Part shown: positions 17,220-26,494 of the stretch, one piece after another | Position numbering within the stretch: position 1 is the stretch's first letter | Layout of the letters: each line of letters begins with the position of its first letter | Notes under the pieces: model-generated | The model's database searches: none | Seen by the model: only the letters and a program-made list of their open reading frames with translations | What the model was told of the DNA's origin: nothing | Program-made: the position numbers and the translations under genes | Source: Verrucomicrobiota bacterium | GTDB lineage: Bacteria > Verrucomicrobiota > Verrucomicrobiia > Limisphaerales > JAEYXS01 | DNA length: 64,000 nucleotides | Assembly (NCBI GenBank): GCA_023431185.1 | Contig: JAEYXS010000124.1 | Location: 1 to 64,000, forward strand | Direction: 5' to 3'

Positions 17220-17897
17220 CTACCGCCATGAATTCATCACCAGATAAATGAGCACCAGAAAAATCCCAGCCAGCAGAAACGATACAAATGAAAACTTCTG
17301 CCTGTGTTTAAAGATAAGTCCAAGACCAATTAGGGATAGGACCAACATCGGGACATACTGAATCTCTTGAACAATCCCATATGCCGGTCTCAACAAGTAT
17401 TGCGGCCAAAAAGCACTGAACAAAGCCAGCAGAAGGATTAATCCCGGCACGATACCATGATAGACAGCCTCAGACATTCGGCCTGCTCGCTTGATCCGTC
17501 CCAAAAACTTGAGCAAGCACCACGCAATCGTTACTGCCAAAGCACTTGTGGCGCATTGCATCCAAAGCTGTCGCCGTCGCGCCTCCAGATACTCGCGATG
17601 CAGATCGTCCGCACTGCCGTGGAACGGGCACTTAATTTCGTCAGCCAATGACGTTCCAGCCGAATAAGAACCTCCGGAAAGACACTTAGGAAGCACACCG
17701 CGATTCAGATGCACCGTGATGTTTGTATCTGATAAAGTATAACTATTAGTATCAGTTAAATTGTTTTCAGAGGCCCAAAGCAGCACTGCGCTCTCAATCT
17801 GTTTCAGATTCGACATACATGCGCTTCGTGCAGTGGTCATACTCCACCCGCACAGCGAAAAATTTAGCAACAGGATTATGATTGTCAGATATTTCAT
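17220..17897 (-). CDS. Pseudopilin-like domain fused to a polytopic membrane domain (paralogue 1)
   Basis: The 225-residue protein begins with a signal or anchor (about 1-20), then a domain of about 80 residues resembling the headless type II secretion pseudopilin module of Verrucomicrobia: CMSNLKQIESAVLLWASEN, a central hydroxyl-rich loop, LPKCLSGGSYSAG and CPFHG. After a charged helix (LHREYLEARRRQLW) come about four hydrophobic segments to the C-terminus. A TAG stop and an ATG abut at its start (GGAGGTTTAG then ATG), so it may be coupled to the small frame upstream. A paralogue with the same architecture lies at 18772-19497. Function unknown. Confidence 0.75.
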   Translation of the reverse strand: MKYLTIIILLLNFSLCGWSMTTARSACMSNLKQIESAVLLWASENNLTDTNSYTLSDTNITVHLNRGVLPKCLSGGSYSAGTSLADEIKCPFHGSADDLHREYLEARRRQLWMQCATSALAVTIAWCLLKFLGRIKRAGRMSEAVYHGIVPGLILLLALFSAFWPQYLLRPAYGIVQEIQYVPMLVLSLIGLGLIFKHRQKFSFVSFLLAGIFLVLIYLVMNSWR

Positions 17898-18026
17898 CTA
17901 AACCTCCGAGTTGGAACCCAGCACAATGTATAAAGCAAAAAAGAAACCAACTGAAGAATCTAACGGCCAGTTACCGCAAAGCTGTGCCATGAGAAGCACA
18001 TCAATAACTATGCCAAAAACCGTCAT
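17898..18026 (-). CDS. Possible small membrane protein
   Basis: This short frame starts MTVFGIVIDVLLMAQLCG and has two hydrophobic stretches in 42 residues. Its stop codon touches the start codon of the pseudopilin/membrane gene behind it, and a GGAGG lies inside its last codons. It could be a leader or coupling peptide. The frame is open up to 18104, and evidence for expression is weak. Confidence 0.3.
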   Translation of the reverse strand: MTVFGIVIDVLLMAQLCGNWPLDSSVGFFFALYIVLGSNSEV

Positions 18027-18182
18027 AATGCAACGATCTTCGGATTCATTCCAGATGTGCAGCAAGTTGCAAAATAAGCGATTTGGACTATCTTGCTGTA
18101 ACATCTAGTGGATTAGACGGAGGTTCATCAGATGCTCGGGTTTCTGCCCGTTGTTCTTTTACACACCTGTTCGCCTGTGGTT

Positions 18183-18764
18183 ATGAAAACGTCACGTGTG
18201 TTCCTGCTCTCCGTCGTCACCGCGCTGGCGCTCCTGCAAGCCGGTTGTGCCTCCCTGTTCACCAGCGGCCGTAGCGCGGTCAAAAGCCAGTGGGCCACCT
18301 TCGATGAGACCAAGGCGGCCTTTGACCAGATCGATCCCGGGCAGACCACCAAGGAAGAGCTCGTGTGCCTCGGCTTCGACCCGTATGACAATCCGAACGT
18401 CCGCATCCTCACCTATCTGGACATCATGAACCGCTTCCTGCCGAACGATTCCGTGCGCATGGAAGACCTGCCCAGCTCGGTGCGCGAATGCATCCACGCG
18501 CAGGAAAAGGCCCGTGCGTATGAACTCGAAGTCTCTGACCAGCGCAGCAAGCGTTACGGCAACCTCTTCCTCGACATGTTCGCTTTCAATCGCAAGACGC
18601 GCGAAACCGGCTGGAATTTCAAGGCGCTCATTTTGCTGAACGGCGACACCGTGGCGTACAAACTCTGGTCCGGCCAACCCAACGTGGAACGTCTGGAACA
18701 AAAGAAAAAACCGCTGGGACCGCTGCAAGAACTGGAAGGCGCGGTGGGGAGTTTTGTGAGGTAG
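18183..18764 (+). CDS. Lipoprotein of unknown function
   Basis: The 193-residue product starts MKTSRVFLLSVVTALALLQAGC, a classical lipobox (LQAGC) with the acylated Cys at 22. The mature part has FDPYDNPNVRILTYLDIMNRFLPN and ends with a soluble region, including WNFKALILLNGDTVAYKLW. It has the 'GQTTKEELVCLGFDP' pattern seen in BamE/SmpA-like outer-membrane lipoproteins, where a conserved G-x-T-x-x-E/D-L turn starts the fold, but the match is loose. The ATG at 18183 is preferred over an upstream frame start at 18132, because only it leads directly into the signal peptide. Confidence 0.8.
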   Translation: MKTSRVFLLSVVTALALLQAGCASLFTSGRSAVKSQWATFDETKAAFDQIDPGQTTKEELVCLGFDPYDNPNVRILTYLDIMNRFLPNDSVRMEDLPSSVRECIHAQEKARAYELEVSDQRSKRYGNLFLDMFAFNRKTRETGWNFKALILLNGDTVAYKLWSGQPNVERLEQKKKPLGPLQELEGAVGSFVR

Positions 18765-18771
18765 CAGCGGG

Positions 18772-19497
18772 CTAGAGATAGATTGAAGAATAATGCATTA
18801 GCGCACTCACCAAAAACACGCCTTGATAGCCCACAGCCAGCAACTGGAACAAACGTACCGCCCGGTGTGGACTGCGTAAACCCGCCAGACACAAAATCAC
18901 CCCACCAAGAATCGCTGAAATCGTCAGCAGAGGACGTATGTCACCATTAGAACCACCAGCTACCAATAGCACGAAGTAATATGGTGCGAATCCAATCGTA
19001 TAAGCCATGCTCAGCGGGACCGGCAGGATATGACGGACCTTTTCCGGAAGGCGCGAAACAGGAGACAGCAGGAACAGCCCCAAGATTACGGAGACGACGG
19101 GCCAAACGAGGCGCTTTCGTGTCTCCACCATGACCATCGCCTCATCACGTTCTCTGGCCGTCTCAACCGTCCCATGCAACGAGCACGTAGGTGCATCACT
19201 AACATTTGTACCCGCCCGGTAAATCCCACCACGCGGACAAACCGGCAATTGATTGGAAGGGAAATAAACCAGATAGCTTGAGTCGGTCAGGGTGTAAGCA
19301 TTGGTTTGTGCGTGCTGATTATCCAGGGCCCATTGCTGCGCCGCACCATCGAGCCGCTTAAGGTTGCCGATGCACTTGCCATAGGGCGGATTATATTTTG
19401 TCGCTTGGGCCTGATCGACGGCCAAAAACAAAACAGCCGCCAGCAAGAGCAATTTCCACGGATTGGAAACCACGCCTTGTTGGCGACAGAAATGCAT
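18772..19497 (-). CDS. Pseudopilin-like domain fused to a polytopic membrane domain (paralogue 2)
   Basis: The 241-residue protein shares the architecture of the gene at 17220-17897: an N-terminal signal (WKLLLLAAVLFLAVDQAQA), a pseudopilin-type module with KCIGNLKRLDGAAQQWALD, VCPRGGIYRAG and CSLHG, a charged helix, then about four hydrophobic segments. Conserved Cys residues in the exported module could form a disulfide. The start may be the later GTG (VVSNPW). It faces the plus-strand lipoprotein gene tail to tail. Function unknown. Confidence 0.75.
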   Translation of the reverse strand: MHFCRQQGVVSNPWKLLLLAAVLFLAVDQAQATKYNPPYGKCIGNLKRLDGAAQQWALDNQHAQTNAYTLTDSSYLVYFPSNQLPVCPRGGIYRAGTNVSDAPTCSLHGTVETARERDEAMVMVETRKRLVWPVVSVILGLFLLSPVSRLPEKVRHILPVPLSMAYTIGFAPYYFVLLVAGGSNGDIRPLLTISAILGGVILCLAGLRSPHRAVRLFQLLAVGYQGVFLVSALMHYSSIYL

Positions 19498-19505
19498 AGC
19501 CTATA

Positions 19506-20666
19506 TCATCTCCGGAACGACGCCGAGAAATCCTCGTTCGTGACTTCCACCACTTTCTTCTCGAACTTCGAATTCGCGATCAGCTCATTCAGCTTCGCCT
19601 CATAAGCCGCGCTGTCCATCGGCAGTTCCACCGTCTGGCCGATGAGCGAGGAGTAGAGCATCACGTTCGCCAGCTCGATGGAGCCCAGCCCTTCTTCACC
19701 CGAGCAGTTCAGCGGCGTGCCGTCGAGGATGGCATCCACGAAGTTCGTCATAAACGCCGCGTGCGGGATGTCGGCGTTGCCGAACGGGATCGTCACATTC
19801 CACACGTCAGGCTTGGCGAAGCCGATCTTCGACGTCTTGTTCCATTCGTCGGCAGGGACTTCGTTGCGCGTGAAGGTCAGCACATTGTTCTCCAGCACGA
19901 TGCGGCCTTTCGTGCCTGCGATCTCAAACCGGTTCGTGCCCGGCAGCTCGCCGGTGGAACTGATGAAAACGCCCGTGGCCTTGTTCGGCCATTCGAGATA
20001 CACGGTCACGTTGTCCTCCACCTCGATGTTATGGAAGCGACCGAGCTGGCAGAAGCCGCGCACGCTCTTTGGCGAACCGAGGAGCCAGAAAAGCGTATCG
20101 AGCTGGTGCAGGCATTGATTGATGAGCACGCCCCCACCCTCGCCCTTCCACGTCGCGCGCCAGCCGCCGCTGGAGTAGTAGGCATCGCTGCGGAACCAGT
20201 CCGTGATGATCCAGTTCACTCGGATGATCGTGCCGAGTTCGCCATCCTGGATGAGCTTGCGGATCTTCGCGTAACGCGGCTCTGCGCGCATCTGGAACAT
20301 GGCACCGAACTTCACTTCGGGCTTGGCCTTCGCCGCCGCGATGAGCCGTTCCGCATCCGCCTTGTGCGCGGAGATGGGCTTCTCCACCATCACATGCACG
20401 CCCGCGTTGATGGCCGAGATGCCAAGCGTCGTGTGCTGGTAATGCGGCGTGGCGATGAGCACCGCGTCCACCTTGCCGGACTTGATGAGCGCCTCGCCGT
20501 CGCCGAAGATCTCCACGCCCTTCGCCTTGTAGGCATCCAGTTTGCCAGGCGAGGTGCTGCACACGGCGGTGAGTTCCGCCCGTTTCACTTTGCCCGCCAG
20601 CAAGTAGTCTGCGTGATACTTGCCCATGTTCCCCATGCCGATGATGCCAACGCGAACTTTGCTCAT
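19506..20666 (-). CDS. Gfo/Idh/MocA family oxidoreductase
   Basis: The 386-residue protein has an N-terminal Rossmann fold, MSKVRVGIIGMGNMGKYH, followed by the family signature VMVEKPISAHKADAERLI (the EKP Lys is catalytic). The C-terminal alpha/beta domain holds WKGEGGGVLINQCLHQLD, which carries the catalytic-type His. These enzymes oxidise or reduce sugars with NAD(P). The neighbouring sulfatase and isomerase suggest carbohydrate catabolism, but it has its own upstream gap and is not clearly in an operon. Confidence 0.92.
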   Translation of the reverse strand: MSKVRVGIIGMGNMGKYHADYLLAGKVKRAELTAVCSTSPGKLDAYKAKGVEIFGDGEALIKSGKVDAVLIATPHYQHTTLGISAINAGVHVMVEKPISAHKADAERLIAAAKAKPEVKFGAMFQMRAEPRYAKIRKLIQDGELGTIIRVNWIITDWFRSDAYYSSGGWRATWKGEGGGVLINQCLHQLDTLFWLLGSPKSVRGFCQLGRFHNIEVEDNVTVYLEWPNKATGVFISSTGELPGTNRFEIAGTKGRIVLENNVLTFTRNEVPADEWNKTSKIGFAKPDVWNVTIPFGNADIPHAAFMTNFVDAILDGTPLNCSGEEGLGSIELANVMLYSSLIGQTVELPMDSAAYEAKLNELIANSKFEKKVVEVTNEDFSASFRR

Positions 20667-20847
20667 GGTCGTAAAATCAATGATTCAGTTGAGCGGCCAG
20701 TATCGCTGGGAGGAAAAATCGCGGGCAAGCCGAATCTGAGGACAAATGCCCCTAGCTGGATGACCCCAAATGATGGCTTGTTTGTGCCGGAAATTGGCAT
20801 AAAACGGTAAGTGTAGTTGTTTAATCAGCTCTCATTCTGGTGATCAT

Positions 20848-23139
20848 ATGAAAACTCAAAGACTTTGGCCCCTCATTTCGGCGCTTCACCTGCTGGCGGT
20901 CAGCTTCGCACAGGCCGCTGATGTGGACATCTTTGGTGTGGTCAAACAGCAGAATTTCACCCAAGAAAGCGAAAAGCTCGTCCGTCTGGCAGAAGATGAT
21001 TTTGAAGACCCTTTTGAGTTCGAGATTTTCGTGGAGCAAAGTGACGGCGGCACAGTCACTTCGGCCATCGTCGGCACCCCGGGTGGAACTAACGTCGTCC
21101 TCCAAACTGAGGCTTTCAGTAATGGGCGTTATTTCTTCTACAGTGCCGAGCACTTGCCAGACCTGAACCAGCAGCACGCCAATGGCAACTACAGCTTCAA
21201 CATCAATAGCGGGGCCATCAACGTCACCCTGACGCTCACCGGGGACAACTATCCTAATGTTCCCCGGCTCGTCAATTATAACGCCGCCCAGAGCATCAAT
21301 GCTGCGGCGAACTTTACCCTGCTGTGGGATGCCTTCACGGGCGGCACGGCAAATGACTACATCGAAGTATTCATTGAGGACGAGAGCACCGGCAATGAGG
21401 TGTTCCACTCTGGCCCTCCGGGCGCAGGACTCAACGGCACCAGCACTTCGGTGCAGATCCCGGCAGGAACCCTCACTGCCGGCAAGCGCTATAATGTAGA
21501 ACTCATGTTCGCCCGGATCGTGGACCTTGACACGACCTCCGGCACCATAGGTGTGGCCGGTTACAGCAAACGCACGGATATCCAGATCGCCACGTCCGGT
21601 ACGGACACCCAAGCACCGAATCTGAAAAACTTCCGCCCTTTCCAAGGCGAACAAGGCGTGCCTGTGAAATCCGTGATCCGCTTCGAGTTCAGCGAACCGA
21701 TGCAACAGATCGTCTCCATCAACTGGACGGGCACGGGCTTGGTCCCCGCGAATTTCACTTACACTTGGAATCAGTTCAGCACCGTCCTCTCGGCCGTTTA
21801 CAACGGCAGCCTGCCGGCCAATACCCAGATCGGATGGACGCTCAATTCCGGCGGCACCATGAAGGACAGCGCGAACAATGTCCTGCCGATGAACTCGGGA
21901 AACTTCACCACCTCCAGCGCTGCCGCAACGACCGACCCAGATGTGTCTGAGCTCTTCCTGCTCAAGACCCAGTCTTACTTTCAGACTGGCACGACTGTCA
22001 CTTCTCAGGAGCAGTACTCTTTCGAAGCCTTCGGTGACCTGAATGTGATGAACAGTATTTTGAACGGCTTCATCACCGCCCCGCCGCCAAGCGACGCCGT
22101 CGCCTATCCCGAGAACGACTCTTATGGCACGACGTTTGATTTCGAGGCGGAGTATGCCTCCAAAGCTGACTTGGACCGTTTCTTTCCGAACGGCATCTAC
22201 AATATCAATCTGATGACCGCCCATGACGGTCCCAAGAACGTCATGCTCACTTTCCCCGCGGACAATTATCCGAACACCCCCACGTTGACCGATGCCGCGC
22301 CTCTGCTGGCCGTGAATCCGGCACAGGAGCTAACGGTGAATTGGAGTCAATTCGACGGCGCCGACAGCAGCAGCAGCTTCTTCATCCAGCTCTTCATCTC
22401 CTCCAGCTCTGGTGATGAAGTTTATGAATCCCCCGGCGAAGGAGAAGCTGGCGCTCTGACCGGCCAGTCCACCTCGGTGACCATCCCGGCAAACACCTTT
22501 TCGCCCGGTCGCACTTACGAGTGCGAACTGCTCTTCGCCCGCATCGTCGCCACGGATGATTCCTCTTACAGTGGTGCCACCTTTGGCGCGGCCTTCGCCA
22601 AGATCACCAAGTTCGAGCTCAAGACCACCGGTTCCCCGATCCGTCCGACACTTACCCTCGTTCCCGGCGGCGGTTCGGCCCAGATCAACGTGACCGGTGA
22701 CAAGCACGTCAGCTACGTCTTGGAAGCGACTCAGGACTTTCAGTCATGGGCTGAAGTGAACTACCCGCAAAGCACATTTCAAAACACGACCACAACTATC
22801 TTCGACAATGACTCTGGATTCTTCAGCCGCCGGTTCTACCGGGTGAAGGAAGTTTCCAACCAAGGCTTCTACCAGTTGCCTGTATCCCTCCAAGGCACGG
22901 TCCGGAACTCCTCGAACTCCAATCCGATTGCCGGTGCCATCGTGACCACCTCGCTGGATGGCTCCCAGACGGTGACGGACAGCAACGGCAATTTCTTCCT
23001 CCAGACCGGCACCATCCGTTCCGGCATGGACCAGAACTACACGGTCAACATCACCAAGGCCGGCTTCCAGAACTACTCGCAAAATGCGAACTGGGGTGAT
23101 CGTCCTCGGAACTTGAGTATTTCCCTCAATCCGCAATGA
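20848..23139 (+). CDS. Large secreted protein with internal duplication and carboxypeptidase-regulatory-like end
   Basis: The 763-residue protein has a signal peptide (cleavage near SFAQA). Two homologous units follow, at about 35-250 and 365-595. Both contain NYPN-[VT]-P, a W-[DS]-x-F core, a 'STSVQIPAGTLTAGKRY' type strand and a 'LLFARIV' strand. Between them lies an Ig-like segment (APNLKNFRPFQGEQGVPVK, FEFSEPM). The C-terminal 75 residues look like a CarboxypepD_reg domain (LQGTVRNSSNSNPIAGAIV). It is probably a surface or extracellular adhesion-type protein; no enzyme motif is visible. A small CTCAAAG/CTTTGAG hairpin follows the stop. Confidence 0.85.
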   Translation: MKTQRLWPLISALHLLAVSFAQAADVDIFGVVKQQNFTQESEKLVRLAEDDFEDPFEFEIFVEQSDGGTVTSAIVGTPGGTNVVLQTEAFSNGRYFFYSAEHLPDLNQQHANGNYSFNINSGAINVTLTLTGDNYPNVPRLVNYNAAQSINAAANFTLLWDAFTGGTANDYIEVFIEDESTGNEVFHSGPPGAGLNGTSTSVQIPAGTLTAGKRYNVELMFARIVDLDTTSGTIGVAGYSKRTDIQIATSGTDTQAPNLKNFRPFQGEQGVPVKSVIRFEFSEPMQQIVSINWTGTGLVPANFTYTWNQFSTVLSAVYNGSLPANTQIGWTLNSGGTMKDSANNVLPMNSGNFTTSSAAATTDPDVSELFLLKTQSYFQTGTTVTSQEQYSFEAFGDLNVMNSILNGFITAPPPSDAVAYPENDSYGTTFDFEAEYASKADLDRFFPNGIYNINLMTAHDGPKNVMLTFPADNYPNTPTLTDAAPLLAVNPAQELTVNWSQFDGADSSSSFFIQLFISSSSGDEVYESPGEGEAGALTGQSTSVTIPANTFSPGRTYECELLFARIVATDDSSYSGATFGAAFAKITKFELKTTGSPIRPTLTLVPGGGSAQINVTGDKHVSYVLEATQDFQSWAEVNYPQSTFQNTTTTIFDNDSGFFSRRFYRVKEVSNQGFYQLPVSLQGTVRNSSNSNPIAGAIVTTSLDGSQTVTDSNGNFFLQTGTIRSGMDQNYTVNITKAGFQNYSQNANWGDRPRNLSISLNPQ

Positions 23140-23167
23140 TGCCCTCAAAGCCCGATGCTTTGAGACT

Positions 23168-23806
23168 TTGAGCACAGAGCACCAACCTCCATCCGCGGCC
23201 CGTCATATCTGGTCGGCCACCTGGCGTTTCACCTTCGCCAGTCTGGTGGTCTTCGGCTTGTGGGCCTTTGGCGGCGGCTGGTTTTATCAGAACCTTGGCG
23301 AAGCCGGCTTCTACCTCGTGTGCGCCATCGCCTTCATCGGGCTGTCAGGTTTTCTATTACAACCGCTCGTGCGCCAGCGCGTCGGCCTCGGACGCTTTTA
23401 CGGGGCCTTCACGGTCGCGTTCATGACGTATTCGGTCCTCTGGTCGGCCGCCTGGTTTCTTTTGCGCGGCAAAACCGGCGAATGGGTCGGATCCATCGTT
23501 GGCCCCATCGCACTCGCCATGCTCCTGCTGCGCCAGACCCGGACGCACCACGCCAGCGTTGCCCTGCTCCTCGCCGTTGTCGCCTTGCACTCGCTCGGCT
23601 ACTTCGCAGGCGACAGCTTGTATGCTTGGGTCAAGAGCCCGGCGGGCGTGGAGGTGTTTTCTTCCCTGAGCAAATCAGAGCGTTTCAGACTCGCCGCCAT
23701 GTCTTGGGGGCTCGCCTACGGCCTCGGCCTTGGTGCTGCGCTTGGCCTGATCCTCCACCAGATCGCCGTCGAACCACCCAAGGAAGAACCACCCGTTGCC
23801 CAGTAA
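23168..23806 (+). CDS. Polytopic membrane protein, function unknown
   Basis: The 212-residue product has about six hydrophobic segments: FASLVVFGLWAFGGGWF, FYLVCAIAFIGLSGFLL, AFTVAFMTYSVLWSAAWFLL, GPIALAMLLLRQ, ASVALLLAVVALHSLGYF and LAYGLGLGAALGLILHQI. The tail is acidic and proline-rich. The start appears to be TTG (TTGAGCACAGAG) because the frame has no suitable ATG. It follows the big secreted protein by 28 bases. I do not recognise the family. Confidence 0.7.
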   Translation: MSTEHQPPSAARHIWSATWRFTFASLVVFGLWAFGGGWFYQNLGEAGFYLVCAIAFIGLSGFLLQPLVRQRVGLGRFYGAFTVAFMTYSVLWSAAWFLLRGKTGEWVGSIVGPIALAMLLLRQTRTHHASVALLLAVVALHSLGYFAGDSLYAWVKSPAGVEVFSSLSKSERFRLAAMSWGLAYGLGLGAALGLILHQIAVEPPKEEPPVAQ

Positions 23807-23897
23807 ACCGCTCTCCGCTCCCTCTGTTTCCTCCTGTTCAAGTTTCCAGACTCGCGAAAACAGTTGCGTCCTTTCACCAGCCGTCTAGTTAAGAGCC

Positions 23898-25643
23898 ATG
23901 ACCAGTCGCTTCATACACCTGCTCGCAGTCTTGTTCCTGACTTGGGCCGGTTCCGTAGTCGCCCAGAGCAACGTCCCCGACCTCATCTTCTACGGCGGCA
24001 AAGTCGTGACCGTGGATGCGAAATTCACCGTCACCGAAGCGCTCGCCATCAAGCAAGGCAAGATTCTCGCCGTGGGTGACAACGACGACGTCCTCCCGCT
24101 CGGCAAGCCCGGCACCAAGCTCATCGACCTCCATGGCAAGATGCTCCTGCCCGGCCTCATCGATTCCCACGTGCACCCCGGCGCGGCCATGACCGAGTTC
24201 GATCACCCCATCCCGGACATGGAGACCATTCAGGACGTACTCGATTACGTCGCCGTGCGCGCCAAGGTCGTGCCGGAAGGCGATTGGATCCAGCTGCAAC
24301 AGGTCTTCATCACGCGCCTCAAGGAACAGCGTTATCCCACGCGCGAGGAACTCGACCGCGTCGCCCCGAAGCACCCCATCTACTTCCGCACCGGTCCTGA
24401 CGCGATGCTCAACACGCTCGCTCTCAAGCTCAGCGGCATCGATCGCGATTTCACCGTGAAAGACGGCGGCCCCGGCTACCTCGAGAAAGATGCCAGCGGC
24501 GAACCCACCGGCCTCCTGCGCGGCATCACGCGTTATGCCAAGGTGAGGTCCTCCGGTAAATCCCCCACCGAGGCCGACACCTATTCGCGCACCCTCGAAC
24601 TCTTCCGCGGCTACAACGAGATCGGCATCACCGCCGTCGGTGATCGCGGCGCGAACCAAGCCTCTCTCGAGCGTTATCAGAAGATGCGTGATAAGGGCGA
24701 CCTCACCGTCCGCCTCGCCCTCTCGCACACGTTTCCCACCATCGGTTCCATGGACAAGATACTCGCGGCCATCGACCAGATCGGCGAGCATCCCTTGCGC
24801 GCGGACAATCCGTGGGTTCACCTCATCGGCACGAAGATCTGGCTCGATGGCGGCATGCTCACAGGCAGCGCCTACATGCTCCAGCCCTGGGGCAAGAGCG
24901 AGATGTATGGCATCACCGATTCCGCGTATAAAGGCGTCCTCAACGTCCCGCGCGATCAACTTCTCCAGATGGTCCGGCGCGCCGCGAAACACGGCCTGCA
25001 ATTCACCGCTCACTCCGTCGGCGATGGCGCCGTCGAGACCCTCATGAGCGTTTACGAAGAAGTGAACCGCGAGCAATCCATCAAAGACCTCCGCCTCTGT
25101 GTCACCCACTCGAACTTCATGACCCACGACGCCATCGCGAAAGCCGCGAAGCTCGGTGTCGTCGTGGATATCCAGCCCGCGTGGCTTTACCTCGACACCC
25201 GCACCCTCGTGAAGCAATTCGGCTACGATCGACTCCGTTACTTCCAGCCTCTCGGCAGCCTCTTCGCTTCCGGCGTCATCGCTGGCGGCGGTTCCGATCA
25301 CATGCAGAAGATCGGCTCCCTCCGCTCCATCAATCCCTACAACCCCTTCCTCGGCATGTGGGTCACCATCACCCGCTCCGCCAAGTGGTATGACGGCCAG
25401 CTCCATCCCGAAGAAGCCTTGACGCGCGAGCAAGCCATCCAGTTCTACACGCGCAACAATGCGCACCTCCTCTTCTGGGAAGACGAACTCGGTTCCCTCG
25501 AACCCGGCAAACGCGCCGACTTCATCATCGTAGATCGCGACCTACTCACCTGCCCCATCAACGACCTGAAAGACACCCAAGTCCTACAAACTTGGGTAGA
25601 GGGCAAACAAGTCTATAAAAAGCAGATCGAATCGCTCAAGTAG
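23898..25643 (+). CDS. Exported amidohydrolase family protein (YtcJ-like)
   Basis: The 581-residue protein has a signal peptide (cleavage near VVAQS) and an amidohydrolase-3 (YtcJ) fold. LIFYGGKVVTVDAKFTVTEA opens the composite beta domain. GLIDSHVHPGAA gives the metal-binding H-x-H, and QFTAHSVGDGAVETLM and RLCVTHSNFM hold further His ligands, with GGGSDHMQKIGSL providing the late Asp. Such enzymes hydrolyse amide or related bonds in an unknown small substrate. The ATG at 23898 is well placed and gives the signal peptide. No operon partner is clear. Confidence 0.9.
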   Translation: MTSRFIHLLAVLFLTWAGSVVAQSNVPDLIFYGGKVVTVDAKFTVTEALAIKQGKILAVGDNDDVLPLGKPGTKLIDLHGKMLLPGLIDSHVHPGAAMTEFDHPIPDMETIQDVLDYVAVRAKVVPEGDWIQLQQVFITRLKEQRYPTREELDRVAPKHPIYFRTGPDAMLNTLALKLSGIDRDFTVKDGGPGYLEKDASGEPTGLLRGITRYAKVRSSGKSPTEADTYSRTLELFRGYNEIGITAVGDRGANQASLERYQKMRDKGDLTVRLALSHTFPTIGSMDKILAAIDQIGEHPLRADNPWVHLIGTKIWLDGGMLTGSAYMLQPWGKSEMYGITDSAYKGVLNVPRDQLLQMVRRAAKHGLQFTAHSVGDGAVETLMSVYEEVNREQSIKDLRLCVTHSNFMTHDAIAKAAKLGVVVDIQPAWLYLDTRTLVKQFGYDRLRYFQPLGSLFASGVIAGGGSDHMQKIGSLRSINPYNPFLGMWVTITRSAKWYDGQLHPEEALTREQAIQFYTRNNAHLLFWEDELGSLEPGKRADFIIVDRDLLTCPINDLKDTQVLQTWVEGKQVYKKQIESLK

Positions 25644-25672
25644 GTCGGACGAAGTCGAGTTCTTGCAAGGTG

Positions 25673-26287
25673 TTACGCCAGCGACCGCGCCAGTTCCGCC
25701 CTGGTTAATGCCGTCTGCAAGGGCATCTCCAGCGCCTCCACCACCCCATCGATGAGTTGCCGTAGCGAGTAGGGCTTCTGGATGAAACACTCCCCGCCTT
25801 CCTCCTCCGTATCCAGCCCCACCATCTCCGGCCCAAACCCACTGGTATAAACAGCCCGCAGATCTGGGCGTTGCTGCCGCAGCTTCATGACCAATTCCAC
25901 CCCCGTGGCGCGATCCGGAATCATAACATCCGTAAACACTACATCAATCTCCCGCTGATGCCGTTGCCAGAGCCACAAGGCCGATTGCTCGGAAGTGGCC
26001 TCAAACACCCGAAACCCTTCCCGCTGCAAGACTCGCCGGTTCAGCTCCATCGTCTGGGCATCATCCTCCACCAGCAGGACGCCAGGCGCACGGTCTTGCA
26101 TGCTTCTTCCCGCTCCCGCCAGAGGATTCAACGCGATGCTGCCCAGGTCATTCGTATGTATCCGGTTCATAGTATTTTCAATCTGTCGTTCAGCTGCCTG
26201 CCACTCACCCGCCCCGCCAGCACCGTCCAATGTCAGGACAATCACGAGACACGGCTGCTGTCCAACCATCTGCTTTTCAAGCCTCAT
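25673..26287 (-). CDS. Response regulator receiver-domain protein
   Basis: The 204-residue product carries one CheY-like receiver domain at about 69-190: GVLLVEDDAQTMELNRR (acidic pair), VVFTDVMIPDRATGVELV (phosphoacceptor Asp), AVYTSGFG and FIQKPYSLRQL (Lys). It has no output domain. It could regulate by protein contact or be the receiver half of a hybrid kinase whose front is missing. The start is uncertain: the first ATG (26287) gives a Gly/Ala-rich lead; ATG 26170 (MNRIHTNDLG) is an alternative. No histidine kinase is adjacent. Confidence 0.8.
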   Translation of the reverse strand: MRLEKQMVGQQPCLVIVLTLDGAGGAGEWQAAERQIENTMNRIHTNDLGSIALNPLAGAGRSMQDRAPGVLLVEDDAQTMELNRRVLQREGFRVFEATSEQSALWLWQRHQREIDVVFTDVMIPDRATGVELVMKLRQQRPDLRAVYTSGFGPEMVGLDTEEEGGECFIQKPYSLRQLIDGVVEALEMPLQTALTRAELARSLA

Positions 26288-26494
26288 TCAACCATTATAA
26301 GCGGCGCAACAAGCTGATTTTCAATCACTTAAATCAATTAAAGAACTCACTTCACCCAACCGCTTACACTATCGCCGCTGGCATACTCAGCACTGCCCAT
26401 GCCAAGCATGGCTTCCTGTCTGCCCAATTGGCATGTATCTCTTCGAGTTTGCTGGTGGTAAGCCGATGAATCTCCAATACCTGGAAAAAACCAG

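Noticed and set aside
20821..22224. Long minus-strand frame opposite the large secreted protein
   Set aside because: It starts inside a gene with a signal peptide and internal repeats and shows no motif of its own.
23140..23167. CTCAAAG/CTTTGAG hairpin as a terminator
   Set aside because: Short stem without a T-tract and only 28 bases before the next gene; read-through seems as likely.
23889..25466. 525-codon minus-strand frame opposite the amidohydrolase
   Set aside because: The plus-strand gene has all metal motifs and a signal peptide; the opposite frame is Ala/Glu/Asp/Gly-rich noise.
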